This document shows, one piece after another, positions 11,501 to 22,700 of a stretch of DNA of 64,000 nt. The first letter of the stretch is position 1. Each line of letters starts with the position of its first letter. Both the position numbers and the translations under genes were made by a program. This stretch comes from Lepus europaeus. Its lineage: Eukaryota; Chordata; Mammalia; Lagomorpha; Leporidae. The stretch is from NCBI RefSeq assembly GCF_033115175.1, contig NC_084839.1, forward strand, positions 40,161,501-40,225,500, written 5' to 3'. The notes under the pieces were generated by a model, which was not told the DNA's origin, did not search any database, and worked only from the letters and a program-made list of their open reading frames with translations.

Positions 11501-14500
11501 GTTCAACCTCCGACCACCAGTGAAGAGCCAGCTTCTGGGAGTGCCTCAACGGGCCACTTCCTCAGGCTGGATTTAAACTTACAGAACGTCGGAGATGACA
11601 AGGGATCTCTTGTCCTACCTTTCCTTCTCCCTAAGAGTTGGGAAGCATTTTTAGAGGAACACTTTCAAATTATCTAGTCCTCAGTGTTTCTAGAGTGTTC
11701 TCCTGCCCCTACACACACACACACGCACACACACACACGAGGACACTAATCCAGGGCATTTGAGTGATTCTCCCTGAACACACACATTCAATGCAGACCT
11801 AGAGCTTGAACTTGTTCTCTTGATTCTTGGGCCCAAGTATTTCTCCCTGGCACACCCTTACACAGTGTTAGAGAGCACTTTCTACCTTTTCATTAATCAT
11901 TGCCAAAGGCAACTTTTTGACCGTCTGCTCCAAACTTTTACACTCTTGATAGAGAAGTTCTGTTTATCGTCTAACCAAAGATCAAAGGAAGCATGATGTG
12001 TCAACGCACTTTGTAACGGAATCAACCTGCACAATCACAAGTCCCTCCCACCCTGGCCCTGGCCTTGCAATTCCAATATAAACAAGAAAAAGGAAGATCC
12101 CCCATAGCCAACGATTTCCTTTGTATCTGTAACTCCTGATAGCTTTACTTGTTGTACCTGCCTTTTATGGCTGAACTGAGCATTTTGGAGGTGCAGGGCC
12201 CTTATTGGAGTCGCCATGGTGAGTGCTGAGTGCATACCACTCCCCCCGCCACCCCGTGCCCCGTTAGTATCACTGGTTTGGTTGAGGGCAATGAAATTCA
12301 GAGGTTGGACAGGAAATGTATTGACTGCTTTCCAGGCCTCCTGACTGTGTTCGGCAGCCCTTGGCTTTATGTTTTCTCAGCTGAAATCATCAAAGGGATT
12401 TCATAGAAAGGTTTATGAATAACGTTTCCTGTGCCTTGTACAATACAGACACACATGTACACAGACACACACGCCAAGAATGCTGATTCTAACTTCTCAA
12501 AAAACAAATAAAAAACAGTCTCAGGCATTTTACCTTCTTCTATAGAACCAGCAATGCCGAAAGGTTGTTAATTCCAAGTAATGAATTTGTTGATGTGGAC
12601 ATGTGGGTCATTTTACAAGGATCTTGGATGCCCACGAGTGTTTTCTCCTGGTGTTTAGAGGGTCTCCCTCAAGGCACCAGACATCCTCCCGGGCCTCTCG
12701 GCAGGCTTGGCTCGGGAAGGGCAGCCTCCTAATTCTTACTGGGCATCCTCTGGTCCCTGTGAGTGCTGGCAAACTCCCCTGAAGTCCCCGAGCCTGGATC
12801 TGCTGGCTGAGCCTGAACAGGGTGCTGGCTGGAAGTCCCACTCCCTGGCTATTTATTTTCTTCCCTGGCTATTTTGTTCCACCTACGTTCTCAGGGACCT
12901 TAAACGAGGTGCACCCAGGAGGCAGTGTCCACCCCAGGAGCCTTGGGGCAGTAAACATGGGGTCACATGGGGGACCTTCTTGATTTTTGGAGTTTGCATG
13001 GGGTGCTGTGGGGCTTTTGGCAGGTGACATAGGACAGTGGCAAGGAGGACTTGTCACATGTGTGTCCTGGCACTTTCATAGTTTGAAAACAATTGTGAAA
13101 AAATTGGAAATCAAAACTCTACCTGGGGGGGTATTGGACAAAACTTGGTACCAGTCCAGGGACAGGAAGCTGTCCTCCCAGTCTGAGCCAGTTGGCATTC
13201 ACAGCTTATAGGGCTCTCAGAAAAGGGCCCTGGTGCCTGCTTTTGGAACCCAGACCCAGTCTGGGGCTTACTCCCCTAAATCAACAGTAATAAATATGTC
13301 ATTCAGAAGTGGGTAACGTTAACCTGGGTGCAATAGGTCTTTTTTTTTTTTTTTTTTTTTTTTCTAAAAAAGAGAGTAAAAAGTACCACCGGTATAGATA
13401 AGACAGAGAAGGGTGTGAAGATGATATTCAGAACAGGTGTGTACCTTGTGCTATAGTTTTTAAATCATTTTCACACCTTTTACATCTCTGGTTTTTTCTC
13501 TCTCATTTCTCAAAATATGTTCTGGTTTTGCATTTTTTAAAGATTTTATTTATTTATTTGAAAGAGTTAGAGAGAGAGAGAGAATCTTTCATTCACTGGT
13601 TCACTCCCCAAATGGTGGCAACAGCGGGGGTGTGGGGGGTGGAGTGGGGAGAAGCAGGCAGAAGCCAGGAGCCAGGAGCTTCTTTCAGGTCTCCCATGTG
13701 GGTGCAGGGTCCAAGCACTTGGGCCATCCTCCAATGTTTTTCCATCTGCAGGGAGCTGGATGGGAAGTGGAGCACCTGGGACTTGAACTGGTGCCCATAA
13801 GGGATGCTGGCATCATAGGCTGTGGCTTAACCCACTATACCTCAGTGCTGGCCCCTGGTTTTGCATTTTCAAAGGACATCCTTTTAATAGAGGCAGAGGT
13901 TTCGGCAGGCATTTGACCCGGCAGCTAAGACAACCACTTGGATGTTTGCATCCCATGTCGGGGTGCCTGGGTTCAAGTTCCAGCTCTGCTCTTGATTCCA
14001 GCTTCCTGCTAATGTGAACCCTGGGAGGCTGCAGGTGATGGCTTCAGTAGTTGGGTTCCTGCCACTCACATGGGAGACCTGAATTGAGTTCCCTGTTCCC
14101 AGCTTCAGCCTGGCCCAACCCAGCCGTTGCAGGCATTTGAGGAGTGAAATGAGTAGGTGGGAAAGCTTGGTCTTGCTTTCTCTATTTTTAAAGGCATTCT
14201 AGGAATGCTCCGAATTATTCTCACAAAGTCAGCTCCTGAGCTAAACAAGGTCGAGGCTGGCTGGCATGTTCACCAGCCAAAAGCAACTTCACTTTGCAGT
14301 GCAATTAACACCAGGCTTGCTTGGGGAGAAAGGCGCTGGTTAGCAGTGGGAGGGGCAGACGCTCCCAGCAGAGGCACACCTGAGGCAGCCCGCACTCCTC
14401 CATCCTGTGGCCGCTGGCGGGCCCTGGCCTGAACCCCAGCATCCATGTGCCTGCCGTGGGTGCTCACGTTGGCTGTATCTGAGAGGCCTTGGGGCTGTGT

Positions 14501-17500
14501 GTGCTGGGGCCGCCCGCTGCAGGTGCAGGATCTGTGCCACCTTCCCTGGGCGCCAGTCCCTTCCACAAGTACAGAGCAGTCCCGGGTGCTGGGGGCTGGG
14601 AGTGGGGGAGCAGTGGCCCCCAGGCTGGCCCTGTGGAAGCTCTCTCTGATGGCTTTGCAGGCTGTGGGAGAGCCTCTTTGCTGGATGTCATCACCAGCCG
14701 CGACCATGGAGGCAAGATCAAGTCGGGGCAAATCTGGATCAACGGGCAGCCGAGCACGCCTCAGCTGGTGAGGAAGTGCGTGGCCCACGTGCGCCCACAC
14801 GACCAGCTGCTCCCCAACCTGACCGTGCGAGAGACCCTAGCCTTCGTTGCCCAAATGCGTCTGCCCAGAACCTTCTCCCAGGCCCAGCGGAACAAAAGGG
14901 TAACTACCTGTCCCCAGCCGTGACCTTGGGGTCTGAGAAGCCATGCTACCCTCCCCTCCCCGTCCCTTCCCTGGCTCGCATCAGTGCCCAGCCACAGGCG
15001 GAGTCTGAGCAGGCCAGCCCAGCATCCACCTGCACACTAAACCCCAGTCCCTCATCCTCACCTCAGCCCCAGGAGGTCCCCTTCGCAGCGCCTGGCCCGG
15101 GATGGGGTGAGTTTGTTGACAAGCTTCCTGGTCATCCACGTGGGCAGGGAGCCCACTCATCTAGTCCCCAGGTCATGGCCACTGTCCCCAAAACACAGCC
15201 CGATGCCCACGGAAGCCTGCCCGGAGCTGTGGAAAGAATCAGGAGAGCAAGGGTGGCGGCTGGAGCTGGGGGCCCTTTCGCTTAAAAACCCAGGGGGCAG
15301 CCACAGGTGGTTTTAGACTTTGGCTCTGCACCTGCCCAGGTGCAAGGGAGGACCGCGGTGGCGGCAGCCATGGCATTGGCCTTGAGCCGTCTCTTGTCTG
15401 GCCGCTCCCAGGTGGAGGACGTGATCGCCGAGCTGCGGCTGCGGCAGTGTGCCGACACACGCGTGGGCAATATGTACGTGCGCGGGGTGTCAGGAGGTGA
15501 GCGCAGGAGGGTGAGCATCGGGGTGCAGCTCCTGTGGAACCCAGGTGAGGCCTGTGAGCCCCAGGGGTGGTGGGTGCGTGCCCCACCCAGCCGGAGTCCT
15601 GCTGACTCACTCCTCTGCCCCGCTGTCTGTCGGGAAGGCATCCTCATTCTGGACGAGCCCACCTCCGGGCTGGACAGCTTCACGGCGCACAACCTGGTGA
15701 AGACCTTGTCCCGGCTGGCCAAGGGCAACCGGCTGGTGCTCATCTCTCTCCACCAGCCCCGGTCGGACATCTTCAGGCTGTTTGACCTGGTGCTGCTCAT
15801 GTCATCAGGCACCACCATCTACCTGGGGGCGGCCCAGCACATGGTCCAGTACTTCACATCCATCGGCCACCCCTGTCCCCGCTACAGAAACCCTGCGGAC
15901 TTCTATGGTGAGCTGGCAAGGCCAGCGGCCGGCGCCCTGGCACCCAGGCACCTGCACCCCAAACTCTCTTCCTGGGGAAAAACTCTCTGAGCTGTAGGAG
16001 AGGAGAGGCGAGGATGTGGGTGATGATCCGAGTGGGTGGAGAATAGGGGGTCAGTCATCCAAGGATGAAACGCTGGCCGTGAGGACCCTAAGCAAGTGGC
16101 TTCTAAAGCAAAGCCATTCTTCTATGCAGAAATTTCCAGGAGCTCCAAAGATCAGAGGATGTGGAATCCAGGGCAGTTTGCGTCAATGTCTGCAACTATG
16201 GTCTTTGGTCAGATTCTGTAGACAAACTTAGGATATTCCAGGTCAGGCAGGGAGGCTGCAGGTGCATGGTGGTGGTGGGGGCCCAAGCCTGGGCCAGCAT
16301 GGGGCATTTTTGCAATCTTTTTTTTTTTTTTAAGATTTATTTATTTATTTGAAAAGCAGAGTTACAGAGAGGCAGAGAGAGAGAGAGAAGTCTTCCATCT
16401 GCTGGTTCACTCCCCACATGGCCACAATGGCTGGAGCTGGGCTGATCTGAAGCCAGAAGCCTGGAGCTTCTTCCAGGTCTCCGACACAGGTGCAGGGGTC
16501 CAAGGACTTGGGCCATCTTCTACTGCTATCCCAGGCCATAGCAGAGAGCTGGATCTGAAGTGGAGCAGCTGGGACTTGAACCCATGCCCATGTGGGATGC
16601 TGGCACTGCATCCCTTTTTGGCAATCTTAACTGATGAATCTCTAGATATGAAAATGGCTCTTTTCTGTCCCAGACTTGATTTCTCCTGGCTCCTGAGCCC
16701 TCAGCATATTACACTCAGGAGTGTGTGAGCCAATTTCTTCTAGCCACCTGCGCTGCAAACACCAGCTTGGATCTGAACTGCTGAGCAAGGTATGGCTCCT
16801 CACAGCTGGCTCTGTTGTACCATGGCCAGGGGAAGCAGCAGTCATGGTTCGTCAGCTTCCTCCCAGGATGGCAGGAGTTACAAGGACCTCACCCATAAAT
16901 AGGATGCCAGGGACCGTTCCCTCGAAGGCGTGCACCAGGGCCCAAAGTGCCAACTCCACAGGGTCTCCTGTTTGAGCCTCACGTCTCCATCAGGCCAAGG
17001 GCATCAGTATCTCTACAGATGGCAAGACCAGAGCCTGCGGAGCTGAACACCTTGCCTGCCGTGGCACAGCTGCCAGGCACACACCTGGGGTGCCCACCTG
17101 GTGTGCCCAGCCCCAACCCTGACCATCTCCTGCTGCTTGTGCCACTCTTGCCACCTCCCACCCTTGTCCTGTGTACTCACATGGCAGTCACGCTGCTCCC
17201 TGTGCCCAGGGGACAGCCGGGCTCCTGCTGGGGTGTCACCCATGCTCAGGCCGGGCATCCAGAGATGAGTGGGCCAAGGGCCCCTGCCCACCTGATCACC
17301 AGGAGACATGGGAAGAATCCCAGAGAAGAGCTGATCATAGGCAGATGCTACAGCAGACTTGGGAACACTTTTTCTTTAAGTGATCTCAGAAGGGTGGGGG
17401 GAGGTGCTCTTGTCTACAAGCCCTGGGGTGCCCAGTGAATTTGGTGTTTTGAGCCATAGCCCTGTACCGGGGATAATCAAGGTTTATATCATCTTCCCAG

Positions 17501-19684
17501 ACATTAGCCTGCCTACAAACATGCCATGAGGTAAGAGGAGGGAAGAGGTGGCACCCAGCCAGGGCTCAGCTCTAAGGAAGGAATGGAGGGCAGGCAGGAG
17601 AGGCGTGCTAGTCCTGGGCCCAGCTGGTTGGAGAGAGGCCCGGCTGTGCCTGGGGTGGGGTGCTCTGCCTTTTTAGGCATTGCATGGGCCCTGTGCGAGG
17701 AGGGCTGCCCTGCGGGCTGCCAGATACTCCCCCTCCCTCCACCTGGCCCCCTGCAGGAAGCACCCCCAGAAGATGGCTGCCCCGTTCTTGCTGGCTCAGC
17801 TCAGCACCTCTGTAGAGCAGCTGACCAAAGGGCATGGATGGCCGGCGCCGTGGCTCAATAGGCTAATCCTCTGCCTGCGGTGCCAGCACCCCGGGTTCTA
17901 GTCCCAGTCAGGGCACCAGATTCTGTCCTGGTTGCTCCTCTTCCAGTCCAGCTCTCTGCTGTGGCCAGGGAGTGCAGTGGATGATGGCTCAGGTGCTTGA
18001 GCCCTGCACCCGCATGGGAGACCAGGAGGAAGCACCTGGCTCCTGGCTTCGGATCAGCGCAGTGCACCGGCCGCAGTGGCCATCGAGGGGTGAACCAATG
18101 GAAAAGGAAGACCTTTCTCTCTGTCTCTCTCTCACTGTCCACTCTGCCTGTAAAAAAAAAAAAAAAAAGGCGGGGGGGCACAGAGTCCTCTGCCACAGTT
18201 GCCTGGTCTTTGGCTCCCTCCATCCCCATGTTCTCCCTCTGTGGGCAGCTGCTAGAGAAGCCAAGGGATTAATGGACGGTGAGGGGCAGAACAGCAGGAG
18301 CCCAACCTGACTAGTCCACCTCCCACGAGCAGGCGCAGCTGGGAGGCTGGAGTTGGAGCCTGGGCATTGGGCTTTGACGCTGAAGGCTCACATTCAGGCC
18401 TGGGATGTTCCCACGATGAGCCTGGTGATGGCTGGGAGTGAGGAGGGGGCCCGGGGCCAGGGCCTCTGCTGCTGACACATCACCTTCCCCTGAGGTTCTG
18501 CAGAAGTGGTGGGGCCTGGCAGGGCGCTCTGGCCGTCCCGTCATGACTCCCCCTCTCAGAGGGGCAGGAGCATGTCCCAGAGACCCCGAGGGCTGACACA
18601 GGCCAGGCCCCGGGTGGCCCATGACCCTGCACCCTCTGCTCACAGTGGACCTGACCAGCATCGACAGACGCAGCAAAGAGCAGGAGATGGCCACCAGGGA
18701 GAAGGTCCGGTCCCTTGCGGCCGTGTTTCGGGAGAAAGTGCGGGACTGTGATGACTTTCTGTGGAAAGCAGAGGCCAGGGACCTGGATGTGGGCACCTGT
18801 GTGGAGAGGTGAGGCTGGGCGACTCTAGGGAGGCAGCTCCCAGCAGCAGGTGCCACTGCCTGACCTGGTCACGTACTCTGCCTCCCAACAGCCCGACCCT
18901 CGCACAGGACGGCGACACCCTCCAGAGCCCCAGCGAGCTGCCCGGGGCACTGCAGCAGTTCACCGCGCTGATCCGGTAATTGTCACTTCATCCCCGTCCC
19001 ACCTCAGCCAGTACAGCACTAAGCCCTCGCCATCTAAAGGAACATGGGGCAGGCGTTCGGTGAAGCAGTTGAGGCGCCACCTAGGGGTGGGCATTGAGGC
19101 GCAACAGGTTAAGCTGAGCCTTGCAATGCCAGCACCCCATGTGGAAATGCCAGTTCCAGTCCCGGCTTCTCTTCCCATCCAGTTTCCTGGGCCCTTGCCA
19201 CCCATGTGGGAGACAAGGAAGGAATTCTTGGCTCCTGACTTCAGCCTTGGCTTTTGTGGCCATTTGGGGAGTGAACTAGTGAGTGGGATACTTCTGTGTC
19301 TCTTTTCTCTGTCTCACTGCCTCTGCCTTTCAAATCAACTAATGATAGGTGCCCCTTAGAATACCACATCCCGGGCCAGTGCCGTGGCTCAATAGGCTAA
19401 TCCTCCGCCTGTGGCACCGGCACACCGGGTTCTAGTCCCGGTCGGGGCGCCAGATTCTGTCCCTGTCGCTCCTCTTCCAGTCCAGCTCTCTGCTGTGGCC
19501 CGGGAGGGCAGTGGAGGATGGCCCAAGTCCTTGGGTCCTGCACCCCATGGGACACCAGGAAAAGCACCTGGCTCCTGCCTTTGGATCAGCGCAGTGCGCC
19601 GGCTGTAGAGGCCACTGGAGGGTAAACCAATGGAAAAGGAAGACCTTTCTCTCTGTCTCTTTCTCACTGTTCACTCTGCCTGTC

Positions 19685-19715
<31 letters not shown>

Positions 19716-22700
19716 GCCACATCCCACATCGAAGTGCCTGAGTTGGCGTCCTAGCTCAGCGTCTGATTCCAGCATTCTTGCTAATGCACACTCTGGGTGG
19801 CAGCAGGTGGTGGCCCACGTACTTGGCTTCCTGCCGTATTACATGGGAGACCTGGATTGAGCTCTGAGATCCTGGCTATGACTTGGCTCAGCCCCAGCTG
19901 TTGCAGGCATTTGAGGAGTCGAAACAGCAGATGAAAGATCTCTTTCTCTTTCTTTCTGCCTTTCAAATAAACACAAATTAAAAGGGAAGGGGAGACCTTG
20001 TGGTATAGCCAGTAAAGCCGTGCAAAGATGCTGGCATCCCATATGGGCACCGGCTGCTCCACTTCTGACCCAGCTCCCTGCTAATGCGCCTAGAAAAGCA
20101 GCAAAGGATGGTCCAAATGCTTGGGCTGCCGCACTTGTGTGGGAGACCCAGCAGAAGCTCCTGGCTCCTGGCTTCGTCCTGGCCTAGCCCCGGCCATTGA
20201 GGCCACTGGGGAGTGAACCATGGATAGAAGATTCTCTCTCTCTATCTCTCTTTCTCTGTGTGACTCTGACTTTCAAATACATAAATAAATCTTTAAGAAC
20301 AAACAAAAAGTTCAGCAGTCCCCGAGACTCTCAGGTGGGAAGGGCAAGGCCCCTCCACACCAGCCCCAGAGGGAAAGCAAGTCCCTCTGCGTGGTGAGTG
20401 TTTCCCCGGGCGCTGACGTTCTGATCCAGGACAGAGGCCACGGGCTGCAGGCCGCTCTGCCCTGCATGGTTGTGCTTCGGTGCACCCCAGCTCAGCGTGA
20501 TTTCTTCGAGGCAGGTTGTCAGGCTGCTGATTGGGAGGCGGAGTCATAATCACGTATCGGAGTGCCCACTGCCCGCGGACACTTAGTGTCTCCTTAAATC
20601 CTCGTAGCGACTCGGTGAGAGGTGTTGCTATCCCTATTTCACAGGTGAGAAAAATGAGGCTTACAGAGATTAAAGGACAGCCCCCAAGGTCATAGGGTGA
20701 GGGGGTGTGGTTGACACCTCTTTCTTTTGTTTTTCTTTTAACGATTTACTATTTATTTGAAAGAGAGTGACAAGGAGAAAGAGAAGGAGAGACAGACATC
20801 TGCCTTCTGTTGATTCACTCCCCAAATGGCCACAATGGCCAGATCTGGCCCACGTAGAAGCCAGGGGTCCAGAACTCCATCCAGGACCCCTACATGGACG
20901 TCAGGGACTCAAGCACTTGGATCCTCTGCTGCCTTTCCAGGCGCGTTGGTAGGAAGCTGAATGGGAAGCAGAGCAGCTAGGAGAAGCACCGGCACTCTGA
21001 TGTGGAATGCGGGCGTGTTAAGTGGCAGCTTAACTTACTGCACCACGCCAGCTCCCTTTCTCTTGTGTGTGTGTGTGTTTTAAGATTTATTTTATTTATT
21101 TGAAAGAGTTACAGAGAGGGGTAGAGCCAGAGAGAGAAAGAGATCTTTCATTCCGCTGGTTCACTCCCCAAATGATTGCAACGGCCAGAGCTGAGCTGAT
21201 CTGAAACAAGGAGCCAGGAGCCAGCAGCCTCTTCCAGGCGGGTGCAGGGGCCCAAGGACTTGGGCCATCTTCTACTGCTTTCCCAGGCCATAGCAGAGAG
21301 CTGGATTAGAAGAGCAGCAGCTGGAAGCCAAACTGGCGCCCACATGGGATGCCGGTGCTGCAGGCTGGGGCTTCACCCCGCCGTGCCTCAGCACCGGCCT
21401 CATTTTCTCTTGTTTTTAAGCCGTCAGATTTCCAATGACTTCCGAGACCTGCCCACCCTCCTCATCCACGGGGCAGAGGCCTGCCTGATGTCCCTCGTCA
21501 TCGGGTTCCTCTACTACGGCCACGGAGACATCCAGCTCCCCTTGATGGACACCACAGCCCTCTTGTTCATGATCGGAGCTCTCATTCCTTTCAACGTGAT
21601 TCTGGATGTCACCTCCAAATGTGAGTGCCACCTGCTCTCATGACCACAATGTGCAGCAGCCGGCCCAGGCTGCAGCTACTGCCCTCTAAGCTGGTCCACG
21701 GCTGGCCTCTGTCTTCCTCTGAGCTCCTGGGGGAAATGGGCTTGCCAGAGAATTGCATAGTGATTGTGAAATAGAAGACAATCACTGGGGAGCAGGAATT
21801 TGATGCATTAGCTAAGACGCCACTTGGGACACCCATCCTATACTGAAGTGCCTGGGTTCGCGTCTCAGCTCTGCCCTCAAGTCCAGCTTCTTTCTAACGT
21901 GCACCCTGGGAGGCAGCAGGAGACGGCTCAAGTTCTTGGGCCCCTGCCATCCACATGGGAGACACAGGTGGAATCCGAGGCTCCTGGCTTCAGCCTTGCC
22001 CAGCTCCAGCTGTTGTGGGTATTTGGGGAGTGAACCGACAGATATGAGTATTCTCTCTCTTTTTGTTTCTCTGCTTTTCAAAGAATAATTTTAAGACAAT
22101 ATTTTTTAAAGTTCTCACATTAATATGAATATGCAAATGAAAGAAAATTACTGATCCTGTCCCAACAGGATTTAGACCTGCCAGCAGTACACAGCCAGTC
22201 TTGCTCACCCTCACCAAACACCTCAATTAGGATGGCTTGACTGTGCCCATTTTAAAAAATCACAAGAAACTTGAGCCATATAGCTACTTTTTTCTTTTCT
22301 TTTAAAAAGATTTATTTATTTATTTGACAGGCAGAGGTTCACTCCTCAAATGGCCTCAACAGCCAGGGCTGGGCCAGGCCCAAGCCAGGAGCCAGGAGCT
22401 TTCGCCAGGTCTCCCACGTGGGTGCAGGGACCCAAGCACTTGGGCCATCTTCTACTGCTTTCCCAGGCCACAAGCATTCTGTTGGATGGGAAGTAGAGCA
22501 GCCAGGACACAAACCAGGGCCCATATGGGATGCTGGTGCCTCAGGCAGAACCTGAACCTACTACACCAGAGTGCGGGCCCCATATAACTACTTTCAATTG
22601 TGTTAGGAGAGACCCAGAATCAGAAACACTGCTGATCCTTTTCCCTCTCTCATTCTCTCCTCCCCGCCCCGCCTTCACAGGCCACTCGGAGAGAGCCATG

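Larger units (their letters stand above)
10942..14660 (+). other. ABCG8: ABCG8 intron 3
   Basis: Intron of 3.7 kb with CT and CA microsatellites, a MIR-like piece near 11130, an exact 91-bp direct repeat (11301-11391 and 12230-12320), a T-run near 13340 and two oppositely oriented SINEs (13537-14195). Nothing coding is recognised. Confidence 0.85.
15908..18645 (+). other. ABCG8: ABCG8 intron 6
   Basis: 2.7-kb intron with SINEs at 16318-16612 (minus) and 17840-18168 (plus). The rest is unique-looking GC-rich sequence with no feature I can support. Confidence 0.85.
18976..21420 (+). other. ABCG8: ABCG8 intron 8, largely SINE-derived
   Basis: 2.4-kb intron in which most bases belong to C-repeat SINEs (19086-20310, 20738-21052, 21067-21403) plus one MIR (20575-20710). 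Non-repeat sequence is essentially 18976-19085 and 20311-20574. Confidence 0.85.

Noticed and set aside
15307..15411. In-frame extension upstream of ABCG8 exon 5
   Set aside because: The frame is open for about 35 codons, but the acceptor at 15410-15411 is good and the human exon starts at the same residue, so this is intron.
17840..17910. tRNA-like sequence at the head of the SINEs
   Set aside because: The A/B-box-like text belongs to the tRNA-derived SINE head; no intact cloverleaf tRNA gene was found anywhere in the window.
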